48,299 nucleotides of DNA from an uncultured Campylobacter sp. (GTDB lineage: Bacteria > Campylobacterota > Campylobacteria > Campylobacterales > Campylobacteraceae): the NCBI RefSeq assembly GCF_938017775.1, contig NZ_CALIIU010000051.1, positions 1-48,299 on the forward strand. Direction: 5' to 3'. Below are positions 17,445 through 26,700 of this stretch, piece by piece. Under the pieces are notes generated by a model that saw only the letters and a program-made list of their open reading frames with translations, made no database searches and was not told the origin of the DNA. Both the position numbers and the translations under genes were made by a program. The number at the start of each line of letters is the position of its first letter. Positions within the stretch are counted from its first letter, which is position 1.

Positions 17445-19640
17445 CTAGTCTTCGCTCTTTACGATCTTAGCAAACTCGCCGAAGTAAATTTCTTTTAACG
17501 CCTTTAGATTTTTACGGACGGAATTTATGCGAAACGCTTCGCCGCCGCTGATGCCTAGACGCATCAAGCTTAGCCCGTATTTTGCGGCCAGCTCTTTAAA
17601 TTTCGCCTCGTCGCGTACGCCGAAAATCGCGCGCGAAAAGCTCTCATCGAAAATATCTCTACTATCGTCGCAGCTCATCTCAAACTCGCCGCCGATACCG
17701 CCTACGCACGCCATCTTAGCTAGCGTAATCGCCACGCCGCCGATTCCTACGGAATTTGCAAATTCCAAAACCCCGCTCCTGCCAGCCTCGATCGCGAAGT
17801 CCCACAAAGCGCGCTCTGCTTTTAAATTTAACTCAGGCAAGCTGCCTGCGACGCGGTTTTCCACCGCTTTCATATAAAGCGAGCCCGCAAAAACGCCCTT
17901 CGTGTCACCCGCCAGATAGACGCTCACGCCGCTAGCGCAAAAATCGCTAGGGATGATCTCGCCCTCGTTTGTGCCCACGCAGACGATCGCGGGAGTGGGC
18001 TGGATGCTAACGCCGCCCGTTTCGTTATACAGGCTTACGTTGCCGCTTACGACGGGGGTATTTAGCGCGGCGCAAGCCTGCTTGATCCCCTCGCAGCCCT
18101 GCGCGAACTGCCACATAACCTCTGGATTTTGCGGATTGCCGTAGTTTAGGCAGTCGGTGATAGCTAGAGGCGTCGCGCCGCTCATCACGACCTTTCGCCC
18201 CGCCGACGCTACCGCGAGCGCCGCGCCTATGCGAGGATGGACGTAATTCATCCGCGTGTTGCAGTCCGCAGCCATCGCGAGCTTGACGCCGTTTTGCTTA
18301 ACTCGCATTACCGCAGCGCCCAGCATACCGGGACGCTTGGCAGAATTTAACCCTACGTTGGCGTCATATTGATCGTAGATGTAGGATTTATTTAGCACTT
18401 CGGGGTCCTCAAAAATTTTATCAAACGCCGCGTCCAGCTCGCGCTCGCTTGCACCGCAGCCGCATAAATTTTGCCCCGCGATCTGCGCCATATATGCAGG
18501 CTCTTTTATCGGGCGATCCAGCACGGGCGCCGCCTCGCTAAGCGGCTCGATCGGGATAACGCCTGCTAGCTCGCCGTGCCAAAAAAGCTCCATCTTGCCG
18601 CTATCCGTCACCTCGCCGATGACGGCGGCATCCAGATCCCATTTAGCAAAAATCTCTTTGATTTTCTCCTCGCAGCCCTTTTTGGCGCAGATCAGCATGC
18701 GCTCTTGGCTCTCGCTTAGCATCAGCTCATACGGGCTCATCCCCTCCTCGCGCATCGGTACACGGTCCAAATTTAATCTCATGCCGCTGCCGCTGCGCCC
18801 CGCCATCTCAAAGCTGCTTGAAGTAAGTCCCGCTGCGCCCATATCCTGGATACCCACGACGTAGTCGGTTTTAAAAAGCTCCAAGCACGCTTCCATCAGC
18901 AGCTTTTCGGCGAATGGATCGCCCACCTGCACGGTCGGGCGCAGAGATTTATTCGCGTCATTAAAACTATCGCTCGCCATCACGGCTCCGCCGAGCCCGT
19001 CACGACCGGTTTTGGAGCCCACGTAGATCACGCTATTGCCCACGCCTTCGGCCCTGCCGTAGAAAATTTCATCCTTTTTAACGATACCTAGAGCAAAGGC
19101 ATTAACCAAAATATTGCCGTCAAAGCTCTTATCGAAGCTCGTCTCGCCGCCTATCGTAGGAATGCCCATGCAGTTGCCGTAGTGCGCGATGCCGGCAACT
19201 GCTCCTTTTAGCAGATAGCGCTGTTTCCTGGCATTCTCGCTTCTTCCTCGCACCTCGCCGAAACGAAGCGAGTTCATATTGGCCTCGACGCGCGCACCCA
19301 TCGTAAAGATATCGCGCAATATCCCGCCCACGCCGGTCGCAGCGCCCTGAAACGGCTCAATGAAGCTTGGGTGGTTGTGGCTTTCCATCTTAAAAACCGC
19401 CGCCATGCCGCCGCCGATGTCGATGATGCCTGCATTTTCGCCGGGACCCTGGATGACCCAAGGCGCCTTGGTCGGAAAGCCGTTAAGGTATTTCTTACTC
19501 GATTTGTAACTGCAGTGCTCGCTCCACATCGCGCTAAAAATCCCAAGCTCGAGTAAATTCGGCTCGCGACCTAAAATTTTTAAAATTTTTTCATATTCTT
19601 CGTCTGAAATTTTATGTGCCGCTACTACTTTTTTATCCAT
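17445..19640 (-). CDS. purL: phosphoribosylformylglycinamidine synthase subunit PurL
   Basis: The large subunit of the PurLQS-type FGAM synthase, which uses ATP and ammonia from glutamine to convert FGAR to FGAM in purine synthesis. At 731 residues it is the short form, lacking the glutaminase domain, so PurQ and PurS must be encoded elsewhere. Motifs: MWSEHCSYKSSKKYL (about 38-52), FKMESHNHPSFIEPFQGAATG (ATP/metal site), VGIQDMGAAGLTSSSFEMAG, and NTPVVSGNVSLYNE. A TTG at 19676 is in frame, but AAAAGGG is well placed for the ATG at 19640. It follows the glycosyltransferase cluster by 64 nt on the same strand. Confidence 0.96.
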   Translation of the reverse strand: MDKKVVAAHKISDEEYEKILKILGREPNLLELGIFSAMWSEHCSYKSSKKYLNGFPTKAPWVIQGPGENAGIIDIGGGMAAVFKMESHNHPSFIEPFQGAATGVGGILRDIFTMGARVEANMNSLRFGEVRGRSENARKQRYLLKGAVAGIAHYGNCMGIPTIGGETSFDKSFDGNILVNAFALGIVKKDEIFYGRAEGVGNSVIYVGSKTGRDGLGGAVMASDSFNDANKSLRPTVQVGDPFAEKLLMEACLELFKTDYVVGIQDMGAAGLTSSSFEMAGRSGSGMRLNLDRVPMREEGMSPYELMLSESQERMLICAKKGCEEKIKEIFAKWDLDAAVIGEVTDSGKMELFWHGELAGVIPIEPLSEAAPVLDRPIKEPAYMAQIAGQNLCGCGASERELDAAFDKIFEDPEVLNKSYIYDQYDANVGLNSAKRPGMLGAAVMRVKQNGVKLAMAADCNTRMNYVHPRIGAALAVASAGRKVVMSGATPLAITDCLNYGNPQNPEVMWQFAQGCEGIKQACAALNTPVVSGNVSLYNETGGVSIQPTPAIVCVGTNEGEIIPSDFCASGVSVYLAGDTKGVFAGSLYMKAVENRVAGSLPELNLKAERALWDFAIEAGRSGVLEFANSVGIGGVAITLAKMACVGGIGGEFEMSCDDSRDIFDESFSRAIFGVRDEAKFKELAAKYGLSLMRLGISGGEAFRINSVRKNLKALKEIYFGEFAKIVKSED

Positions 19641-19704
19641 TTTTTCGCCCTTTTCGCCGTTAAATTTAGGTTCCAATGATAACTAAAATTTTCTATCATT
19701 TCGA

Positions 19705-20460
19705 TTAATCTTCGCCCTTTTTAAGATACTTCTCGTAAAGTTTCGCCTCTTTTAAAAACGCGTAAAACGCGTTAATGTTTGCCGTGATAAATCCCTTACG
19801 CCCGTCAAAAAGCGATCTGCGCAAAATGTACGATTTAAAAAACGCAAACGGATAGATCAGCAAAAGCTTCGCAAGGCTCGGCTTTTTGCCCTTCTCAAAA
19901 TCCCCCTGCGCGCGCAGCGTGGAGTAGTTGTTATTTTTCATAACGAGCTCGGCGATCGGCTTTTCGCTAAAATGGTTGATGCAAAATTTGCTCTTTTTCA
20001 CCGCGCCTTTTATGATCGAAATTTGCGCGTGCACCCCCATATTTTTATACTCGCCGCACTCCTTACGAAAGAAGCGAATATGAGTATTTTTGCGCACTAG
20101 ATCCGAGCACTTGCGCCCTAGCGAGTATTCATGAAATTTAATATCCAGCGCCGAGTAATCGCTCTGGCTCATAAACTCCTCTATCTCGCCCTTTAGCTCA
20201 GGACTTACCTCCTCGTCGCCGTCGAGATTTAGCACCCATTCGTTGCTGCAGAGCGAAAATGCGTAGTTTTTCTGCACCCCCTCGCCCTGCCAGTCGTGGT
20301 GGTAAATTTTATCGGTAAATTTACGCGCGATTTGCAGCGTGGCATCAGTGCTGCCGCTATCGACAATTATGATCTCGGCAAAATCCGCCACGCTACGCAG
20401 CATACGCTCGATGTGGCGCTCCTCATTCATCACTATCGCATAAACGGACGCTTTAATCAT
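19705..20460 (-). CDS. family 2 glycosyltransferase (WaaE/KdtX-like)
   Basis: A 251-residue GT-A fold glycosyltransferase. The N-terminal nucleotide-sugar domain has YAIVMNEERHIERML, IIIVDSGSTDAT and the DXD-type metal site LNLDGDEEV. Overall it resembles the WaaE/KdtX group that adds a sugar to the LPS inner core, and it probably works on the inner face of the inner membrane. The real start is the ATG at 20460, with AAGGAA before it. Its ATG overlaps the stop of the deacetylase gene by ATGA, which indicates translational coupling. It is the last gene of the LOS block before purL. Confidence 0.88.
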   Translation of the reverse strand: MIKASVYAIVMNEERHIERMLRSVADFAEIIIVDSGSTDATLQIARKFTDKIYHHDWQGEGVQKNYAFSLCSNEWVLNLDGDEEVSPELKGEIEEFMSQSDYSALDIKFHEYSLGRKCSDLVRKNTHIRFFRKECGEYKNMGVHAQISIIKGAVKKSKFCINHFSEKPIAELVMKNNNYSTLRAQGDFEKGKKPSLAKLLLIYPFAFFKSYILRRSLFDGRKGFITANINAFYAFLKEAKLYEKYLKKGED

Positions 20461-21248
20461 AGTTTGTTCCTTATCCTCGTAAATTTCAGCCAAAAATCAA
20501 AAAACCCCTCCGTGCCTAAAATGCCGATACGCTTTACGGCGTATTTGTCGTCGCCCGCCTCGTAAAGTCCGCGCTTGACGACCACCGCGCCTTTAAAATT
20601 TGATCTGGCGATATTTAAAATTTCGTCGTTAAATTTACCGTAGGGGTAGGCAAACACCTCGCAAGGCTGAGCGCAAATACCTGCTACGCGAGCCTTGGAC
20701 GTGATGATCTCATCTACGGCTAGCTGCGGATCGCTCGCGTAAGTAAGGTCTAAATTTACGTGATGCATCGTATGCGCGCCGAACTCCACCAGCCCGCTTG
20801 CTTGCATTTTTAAAATTTGCTCCTCGCTTAGCATCCGCGCAAGATGGGTCGTATTAGCGCGCTCCCAGTCGTTTTGCGCGGCGTCCGGCACCAAAAATAT
20901 GCTCGCTTTGAAATCATATTTTTTCAAAATTTCAAAAGCGTTAGTAAAATTATTTTCAAACCCGTCATCGAATGTGATGCAAACCGCCTTTTTAGGCAGC
21001 CGATCTAGCGCGATAAGCTCGCTAAGCTTAAAGCTTTCAAAGCCATTTTTCGCAAGCCACGCGATCTGTCTTTCAAAATCCGCAGGCTTTAGTCGCCATT
21101 TATCGAATTTATCGCCCTTGTGCTCCTCTACACTATGATACATCAGCACCCGCGCCTTATGCCAGCCCTGCGGGATCCGCCACCAGTTATACCGCAGCGA
21201 AACGCCCACCGCGGCGGCCAAGATCAAAAAAGCCGCAAAATAAATCAT
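20457..21248 (-). CDS. membrane-anchored polysaccharide deacetylase (NodB domain), copy 2
   Basis: A 263-residue carbohydrate esterase family 4 protein. An N-terminal membrane helix (about 1-20) is followed by the NodB domain: motif 1 ITFDDGFENN (catalytic and metal Asp), motif 2 GAHTMHHVNL (metal His residues) and motif 3 FAYPYGKFN. All metal ligands seem present, so it is probably an active de-N- or de-O-acetylase acting on a sugar at the periplasmic face. It is clearly related to the deacetylase at 23628-24446, sharing RVLMYH, AWLKRNGF-like and FDDG segments. The start overlaps the previous stop by ATGA. Confidence 0.9.
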   Translation of the reverse strand: MIYFAAFLILAAAVGVSLRYNWWRIPQGWHKARVLMYHSVEEHKGDKFDKWRLKPADFERQIAWLAKNGFESFKLSELIALDRLPKKAVCITFDDGFENNFTNAFEILKKYDFKASIFLVPDAAQNDWERANTTHLARMLSEEQILKMQASGLVEFGAHTMHHVNLDLTYASDPQLAVDEIITSKARVAGICAQPCEVFAYPYGKFNDEILNIARSNFKGAVVVKRGLYEAGDDKYAVKRIGILGTEGFFDFWLKFTRIRNKL

Positions 21249-22411
21249 CTGAATTTCTCTCCGTTTTTATAGACGAACTCGCGCCACTCGTAAGGCTCAC
21301 TGTAAAAATCGCTCCGCTCGCTTTTATCTCTTCCGTTTGGTGCGTCGTAACGTTCGCCGCCGCTCTCGCTGCATTTTTCATCAGAAATTTCACCGCAGGC
21401 ATCTGCGCCAAAGCTCTCTTCAAAGATCGTCTCAAGCATAAATTTTGCCACTCGGGCGGCATTTGCGATCCTTAGCGTCTTAGCTCTGCCGCGCTGCGCG
21501 ATGTGCGCGTATTCGCCGCTAGAAAGGAGGCGTTTGATCTTTGAAAAGCAATCCGCAGGATCATCAAAATAAACTATCTCCGAGCCGTCCTCGTAAAGCC
21601 GCTCAAACCCCGCGATCTTGGGGCTAAAAGTGCAGACGCCACAGCCCAAAAACTGCGCCATGCGGTCGCTCGCGCCGAGCAATTTATGAGCGTGCGCGCA
21701 CTCAAGCTCGTCGTCGCGATTAAAATTTATCGCAATCTTCGCAGCCGCGATCTCGCAATGAAATTTATCGCCGAATACGGCAGGCGCGCCGAGGCTCGCA
21801 AAAATTTTAAGCCTAAGCCCTTCTTTTTCGCAAAAATCGCGCAGCAAAAGCGCAAATTTATACCTCACGTCCTCTTTATAATCACGCGCTATGTAGATCA
21901 CGTCGGTCGTTTTAGCGGCGTCTAGGCGTCTATCAAACGCCACGTCGGAGATGTTTGGAAAAAAGGCGAATTTCGCGCCGTATCTCGCCGAAAGATCGCG
22001 CAGCCTCAGCGCATTCGCCCAAAAAAACACGTCGACGAAGCTTAGCTTTTCGAAAAATTCCCGTTTTTCTTGCAGGTGATCGACGTACCAGATCGCGATT
22101 TTGATCTTAGGAAGCGCCGATTTTATCGCTCGCAGCGTGCTAAGACCGATCTTTTCGCCCTTGCCGATTAAAAGCAGATCGACGCCAATGTTTTCGCAGA
22201 TACGCACGAGCTTGGCGTTCATCTTTTTTAAGCCGCTGTTTTTCAGCCCGCAAAAGCGCAGGCTCCGCTCCCAATCGCGGTAGCTAAAATCATAGACGAA
22301 GTGTCCGCCGCGGATGAGACCGTGGCTGATCTTGCGCTCCATGCCGTAGAAAAAACTGCCGTCGTCATATTCGTTGAAAATGCCGCAATGCACGATCTTT
22401 AGGCTTCGCAT
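21245..22411 (-). CDS. glycosyltransferase, GT-B fold with C-terminal transferase-1-like domain
   Basis: A 388-residue protein whose C-terminal part (about 180-330) looks like the glycosyl transferases group 1 domain found in CgeB-like proteins: DVIYIARDYKEDVRYK, HAHKLLGASDRMAQFLGCG and DGSEIVYFDDPADC. The N-terminal half is a GT-B-like acceptor domain (VDLLLIGKGEKIG). Near the C-terminus (about 333-370) is a polar low-complexity segment that may be another small insertion. The donor and acceptor cannot be inferred. Its start overlaps the preceding glycosyltransferase by 13 nt and its stop overlaps the deacetylase by ATGA. Confidence 0.8.
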   Translation of the reverse strand: MRSLKIVHCGIFNEYDDGSFFYGMERKISHGLIRGGHFVYDFSYRDWERSLRFCGLKNSGLKKMNAKLVRICENIGVDLLLIGKGEKIGLSTLRAIKSALPKIKIAIWYVDHLQEKREFFEKLSFVDVFFWANALRLRDLSARYGAKFAFFPNISDVAFDRRLDAAKTTDVIYIARDYKEDVRYKFALLLRDFCEKEGLRLKIFASLGAPAVFGDKFHCEIAAAKIAINFNRDDELECAHAHKLLGASDRMAQFLGCGVCTFSPKIAGFERLYEDGSEIVYFDDPADCFSKIKRLLSSGEYAHIAQRGRAKTLRIANAARVAKFMLETIFEESFGADACGEISDEKCSESGGERYDAPNGRDKSERSDFYSEPYEWREFVYKNGEKFR

Positions 22412-23631
22412 AACAGCTCCTCGTAGTAATTTTTAAGCGAGCTAATATAATTTTGCAGCGTCAAAGTTTGCTTAAGACCAGCGTGTTTTTGCGCAAAAGC
22501 CCGGGCGTATTTGCCGTAAGTGCGGTAAATTTCATCTATTTTAGCGCCCAGATCCGCCGCCTCGCATAAAAACTCCTCGCTTAAAATTTCCGAAATTCCA
22601 CCCACGCGGGTAGAGATCAGCACGGGCGAATAAAAAATACCTTCGATCAAAATCACCGGAAAGCCTTCCTTGCGCGAGCTGATGACGTGCAGGTGCGACG
22701 CGCTCAGAGCCGCCGCAACGTCGTCGCAAAAGCCGCACAGCCGCACGCGATCCTGCAAATTTAGCGAATCGATTAAATTTTGCAAATTTTGCCTCTCGTC
22801 GCCCTGACCGTAAATTTTAAGCTCGAAATCAAATTTTAGCTCGCTTACGGCGCGGATCAAAAGATCAAAACCCTTGATCTTATCGAGCCTGCCGACCGCG
22901 ACGATGCTAAATTTAAAATTTTTCGCCGCCGCGTTTGCGCCCTGTTGCGATACGAATACGCTACTAGTCTTATTTTGCGATGCGTCCGCATCCAAAGCCC
23001 TATCTTGCGATACACTCGCCCTATCAGGCGTATCTTGCGACGCAAATGCAACGCCAGGCGTATCTTGCGACGTGTCCGCAGTACCAGCCGAGTCGTCGCG
23101 CGCATCCTTTGTTTCCTTCGGCGCTTCGTTTGCGGCACCCTCCGTATCCTTGCAGAGCGCGAGAATTTCATGATTTGCAAACTCCTGTTGCGGCTCTATG
23201 CCGAAATATATCACCTTTGCGGCGTGATTTATCGTGGTCGCGACCTTGCGCGAGGCTGCGATGACGTTTTGCACGCGATCGAAAACGGGCGCTTTTCGGT
23301 CGTTGTGTTTGGTCGCGACAAGCTTAAGATTTAAAAATTTTTCTACCACGAAGCCGATCTGTGCGGCTTTGGCGCCATGCGAATGTAAAATTTCAAATCC
23401 GCCCGAGCGTAAAAACCGATAAATTTCAACGAACAAAAACGGATTGTAGCGCTTGTCGCGGCTTCTGTACTGATAAATTTGCACGCGAGCATCCAAGCGC
23501 TGCAAAAACTCGCATCTATCGGGCACGATGAGCGCTACCTGCTCGCTTTTGCAAAGCTCATTTAGCGAGTCGATCACGATCTTTTCGACGCCGCCGTAAA
23601 ATCTGGAGCAGCAAAGATAGGCGATTTTCAT
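22399..23631 (-). CDS. family 4 glycosyltransferase with an interdomain tandem-repeat insertion
   Basis: A 410-residue GT-B glycosyltransferase of the WaaG/GT4 type. The N-terminal domain (about 1-155) has YGGVEKIVIDSLNEL and ILHSHGAKAAQIGF. The C-terminal domain (about 239-400) has VAVGRLDKIKGFDLLIRAV, the E-X7-E-like SRKEGFPVILIEG, and STRVGGISEIL. Between them, at about residues 161-238, is an extra acidic, Ser/Ala/Asp-rich block. It contains five consecutive 10-residue repeats starting with Ser-Gln at 188, 198, 208, 218 and 228. The interdomain linker is a place where such a block could be tolerated. Its ATG overlaps the stop of the deacetylase gene (ATGA). Confidence 0.88.
   Translation of the reverse strand: MKIAYLCCSRFYGGVEKIVIDSLNELCKSEQVALIVPDRCEFLQRLDARVQIYQYRSRDKRYNPFLFVEIYRFLRSGGFEILHSHGAKAAQIGFVVEKFLNLKLVATKHNDRKAPVFDRVQNVIAASRKVATTINHAAKVIYFGIEPQQEFANHEILALCKDTEGAANEAPKETKDARDDSAGTADTSQDTPGVAFASQDTPDRASVSQDRALDADASQNKTSSVFVSQQGANAAAKNFKFSIVAVGRLDKIKGFDLLIRAVSELKFDFELKIYGQGDERQNLQNLIDSLNLQDRVRLCGFCDDVAAALSASHLHVISSRKEGFPVILIEGIFYSPVLISTRVGGISEILSEEFLCEAADLGAKIDEIYRTYGKYARAFAQKHAGLKQTLTLQNYISSLKNYYEELLCEA
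22921..23070 (-). repeat. five tandem 30-bp repeats inside a glycosyltransferase gene
   Basis: TTGCGA recurs at exactly 30-nt steps on the plus strand: 22945, 22975, 23005, 23035 and 23065. Read on the minus strand each unit is ten codons beginning TCGCAA (Ser-Gln). The first two peptide units are SQDTPGVAFA and SQDTPDRASV; later ones diverge. Because 30 is a multiple of three, copy-number change would not break the frame. Confidence 0.9.
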
Positions 23632-24446
23632 CTATTTCTGCCCTTCTTCATCTTCAAAATGAAGCTAAAAAGCCCCTGCCTGCCGCTAACCATGATACGC
23701 GGAATTTCAAAATTTGAGTAGTGAGGGCGCAACACGTCGTTTTGCGTTGTAACGGCGCAGCTAAATCCCGCCTCGCGCGCGCAGCACACGCTAATCTCGT
23801 CGTAAAAGCCGAACGGATAGGCAAAGGCGCTGCAAGAAATCTCAAATTTCGCCTCTATTTCGCGCTTTGATTCGCTCATCTGGCGCAGCTGTTCTGCCGC
23901 GTCCAAGCTAGTCAAGTTTGCGTGATCGAGCGTATGCGAGCCGATCTCGATGAGGCCGCTTTGCAAGAGCTCGCGGACCTCCTCGTCGCTTAGCATCTGC
24001 TCGCGATTTAGCTCGTCGCTTGGCTTTTTCAGATCTTTATCGGTCGCCCAATTCCCGTCAAAGCGCCGGTTCACGATGAAAATCGTCGCCTTAAAGCCGT
24101 ATTTTTGCAAAAGAGGCAGGGCGCCCGTAAGATTATCGCGATACCCATCGTCGAAAGTAATGCAAACCGCCTTTACAGGCTTGCTATCCAAACTCGCAAG
24201 CTCACTTAGAGTGTAGCTCGTAAAGCCGTTTCGCTTCAGCCACGCAAGCTGTTTTTCAAACGCGGCGGGCTCTACGCGCAGGCGGTTAAATTTAGAAGCA
24301 TGCTTTGGCAGATGCGCGCGGATCATATGATACATCAGCACGCGCGGATACTCGTAAGGCAGATCCTTCGCCCACCACGCAAAGCGCAGGCAAAACCACG
24401 TAAAAAGCGCCGCTGCCGCAAAAGCCAAAACCGCCGCGTAAATCAT
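23628..24446 (-). CDS. membrane-anchored polysaccharide deacetylase (NodB domain), copy 1
   Basis: A 272-residue CE4-family protein: an N-terminal membrane helix (MIYAAVLAFAAAALFTW), then the NodB domain with ITFDDGYRDN, GSHTLDHANL and FAYPFGFYDE, containing the expected Asp and His metal ligands. The frame is open about 50 codons further upstream, but the ATG at 24446 overlaps the stop of the O-antigen-ligase-like gene by ATGA and begins the membrane helix, so it is preferred. It is a paralog of the deacetylase at 20457-21248. Two such enzymes flanking two glycosyltransferases suggest N-acetyl sugars that are deacetylated at two places in the LOS or glycan. Confidence 0.9.
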   Translation of the reverse strand: MIYAAVLAFAAAALFTWFCLRFAWWAKDLPYEYPRVLMYHMIRAHLPKHASKFNRLRVEPAAFEKQLAWLKRNGFTSYTLSELASLDSKPVKAVCITFDDGYRDNLTGALPLLQKYGFKATIFIVNRRFDGNWATDKDLKKPSDELNREQMLSDEEVRELLQSGLIEIGSHTLDHANLTSLDAAEQLRQMSESKREIEAKFEISCSAFAYPFGFYDEISVCCAREAGFSCAVTTQNDVLRPHYSNFEIPRIMVSGRQGLFSFILKMKKGRNR

Positions 24447-25627
24447 CGCTCGATCCTCGTGCGATATGCCAAAAAGCTCAAAATCGTAGCCAGACTTAGC
24501 GCTTCTTTCGACAGATACGCGCCGTGATCGAACTGGCAATCTATCAAAAGATAGATTAGAAGCGCAAGAACCCCAAACTGCCTGCTTTGAATGCACTCCT
24601 TAAAAACGCTAAATAGGATCGCGCCGTAAAAGATGAGGCCGAGTGCGCCGCTATAAAGTAAAATTTCTAAAAATAAATTATGCGGTGCGTTGTATTCGGG
24701 ATGCTCAAGAACCGGGGAGCCCGGCAAATTTATATATGAGCCCAGTCCGTAGCCTAAGATAGGCTTTTGCTGCGCCATTTCTAAAATATAGCTCCAAATC
24801 ACGGTCCTGCCTGAAGAATCGCCGCTAAATAGCGCGGCTAGCCTTTGCTCAAACGACGGCGAAAGCGCAAGCAAAACAGCAAAAATCGCGATAAAGCCTA
24901 CCGTGAAAAGCAGGTATTTTTTGTTTAGGCTCTTTAAATTTAGCGCGCCGTAAAACGCGAGCGCGCAGAACGCGCCGACCCACGCCGCTCTGGAAAATGA
25001 AAAGATCATAAAAAATGCAAACAAAAATAGAGCCGCAAATTTAAGCGATAAAGGCCGCCGTATCGCCACCGCGCTAAGGCAGAGCCCAAAGCCCATAAAA
25101 AGCCCTAAAATATTGCGGTTCGAAAGCGCTCCGCTAAGACCTCCGCGAACAGAGTCGCTTGAAAAGACGATCGCATCGGGACTACTTACAAACTGATAGA
25201 TCGCGCTCGCCGATAAAATTCCAAGCCCCACGAACAAAAAGGCAAAAACGACGCTCTGATCAAAGAATTTAAGCTTGTAAAAATAGCAAAGCGTCAAAAA
25301 TATAGTGCCGTATCGAAGGATGAAAAATAGCGTGCTCTGCCATGCTTTTTTTGAGATAACAGCCTCGTTTAGGAGGTTTGAGATCGCTAGCGTCGCCACT
25401 AAACAGACGAAGCAGATCGCGATAAATCGCGTTTTTTTCAAAATTTCGCTTAGGATTGCGTAGTTTTTAAAATACAATAGATGCACCAAAAAGAGTAAAT
25501 TTAGCGCTGCAAAGGAGATCTGATAGACCGCGTTTTTAAAAAATAGGGACGCGCACCAAAGAAGCAGCAGCGTTAAAAATGTGATTCTCCAGCCGCTAGG
25601 CGCGTTTTCGTAAAAAAATTTTTTCAT
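24443..25627 (-). CDS. O-antigen ligase / polymerase family membrane protein (WaaL/Wzy-like)
   Basis: A 394-residue multi-span inner-membrane protein with about 10-12 hydrophobic segments. The Wzy_C-type signature is present: a periplasmic loop with SGRTVIWSYILEMAQQKPIL, GYGLGSYINLPG and PHNLFLEILLYSG. The family either ligates undecaprenyl-linked O-chain to lipid A-core or polymerises repeats; sequence alone does not separate the two. Its position within a glycosyltransferase operon downstream of htrB fits work on LOS. The start overlaps the previous stop (ATGA). Confidence 0.85.
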   Translation of the reverse strand: MKKFFYENAPSGWRITFLTLLLLWCASLFFKNAVYQISFAALNLLFLVHLLYFKNYAILSEILKKTRFIAICFVCLVATLAISNLLNEAVISKKAWQSTLFFILRYGTIFLTLCYFYKLKFFDQSVVFAFLFVGLGILSASAIYQFVSSPDAIVFSSDSVRGGLSGALSNRNILGLFMGFGLCLSAVAIRRPLSLKFAALFLFAFFMIFSFSRAAWVGAFCALAFYGALNLKSLNKKYLLFTVGFIAIFAVLLALSPSFEQRLAALFSGDSSGRTVIWSYILEMAQQKPILGYGLGSYINLPGSPVLEHPEYNAPHNLFLEILLYSGALGLIFYGAILFSVFKECIQSRQFGVLALLIYLLIDCQFDHGAYLSKEALSLATILSFLAYRTRIER

Positions 25628-26700
25628 ATTAAACTCTCATAAACCTTTATCGTTTTTTCTACCATCTGCTCTAGGCTGAAGTTTTGCGAAACGTAGCCGT
25701 AGCCGTCAAATTTCAGCTCGCGCGCGGGGGCAAACAGCTCCGCTAACGCCTGCGCATCGCCCACGTCAAAAAAATAACCGTTTTCGCCCTCTCTTACGAT
25801 ATCCAGCGCGCCGCCGTGACGGGTCGCGATCACGGGACAGTTTAGCGCGATCGCCTCAGCCATTGAGCGCCCGAAGCTCTCGGGCTTGCTCGAAGCGCTT
25901 ACCGTGACCGACGAGAGCGAGTAAATCTCGGCTACCTTGCTCTGCGAGCCTGCAAAAATTACGCGCTCGTCCAGGCCAAGCTCAGCTACGAGCGATTTTA
26001 GCTCGGAAAAATACTCGTCGCGATCCGCTCTCACGCCGCCTACGATCAAAATTTTAAGCTTTTGTTCACTTGCTAAAGCCGCGGCGCGGATCAGGGTTTT
26101 GTAATCCTTAATCTGCGTAATGCGCCCAATGCTTGAGACGATGAAATCATCCTGCGCGAGGTTAAAATTCTGTCTAAATTCCGCGATAAAGCGCTCGTCT
26201 AAATTTTTGGGATTAAATTTTTCTAGATCGATGCCGCGCGGAATGATTGTGATCTTGGCTGCATCCGTGCTGTAGCTTCGCACCACGTGATCGCGCGCAT
26301 ATCCGCTAGGACAGATGATCGCGTCCGCATCCGTCATGATTTTGCTGTAGAAATTTACGGAATTTATCCCATGCACGGTGCTTACGATCTTTGCTTTGGG
26401 ATGGGCAAATTTAACCAGCCACGCCGGCACGCGGGAGCGGACATGCACGATGTCGGGAGCGATCTCGCTTAAAATTTTACGTAGCTTTAAAACGCGCGCC
26501 GGAGCGCTTAGGATACTTTTGGAGCAAACGTCGAGTTGCACGTGCACGCCGCCATCTTTTTCTATCTTTGGCGCCAATTTGCCGCCGTTACTGATAACGA
26601 AATTTTCGATGCCGCGCCGTGCAAACTCTCTATTTAGCTCGACTACGCCGCGCTCGACGCCGCCTTCGTTCAGCTCTGGCAGGATTTGCACAACCCTCAT
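25624..26700 (-). CDS. family 4 glycosyltransferase
   Basis: A 358-residue GT-B glycosyltransferase. The N-terminal domain starts MRVVQILPELNEGGVERGVV, a typical glycine-rich acceptor-side loop, and continues with APDIVHVRSRVPAWL. The C-terminal domain has SSIGRITQIKDYKTLIRA, the KPESFGRSMAEAIALNCPVI segment that holds the retaining E-X7-E-like motif, and ATRHGGALDIV. No insertion is visible. It is cytoplasmic or loosely membrane-bound; the sugar and acceptor are unknown. It overlaps both neighbours by ATGA. Confidence 0.9.
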   Translation of the reverse strand: MRVVQILPELNEGGVERGVVELNREFARRGIENFVISNGGKLAPKIEKDGGVHVQLDVCSKSILSAPARVLKLRKILSEIAPDIVHVRSRVPAWLVKFAHPKAKIVSTVHGINSVNFYSKIMTDADAIICPSGYARDHVVRSYSTDAAKITIIPRGIDLEKFNPKNLDERFIAEFRQNFNLAQDDFIVSSIGRITQIKDYKTLIRAAALASEQKLKILIVGGVRADRDEYFSELKSLVAELGLDERVIFAGSQSKVAEIYSLSSVTVSASSKPESFGRSMAEAIALNCPVIATRHGGALDIVREGENGYFFDVGDAQALAELFAPARELKFDGYGYVSQNFSLEQMVEKTIKVYESLI

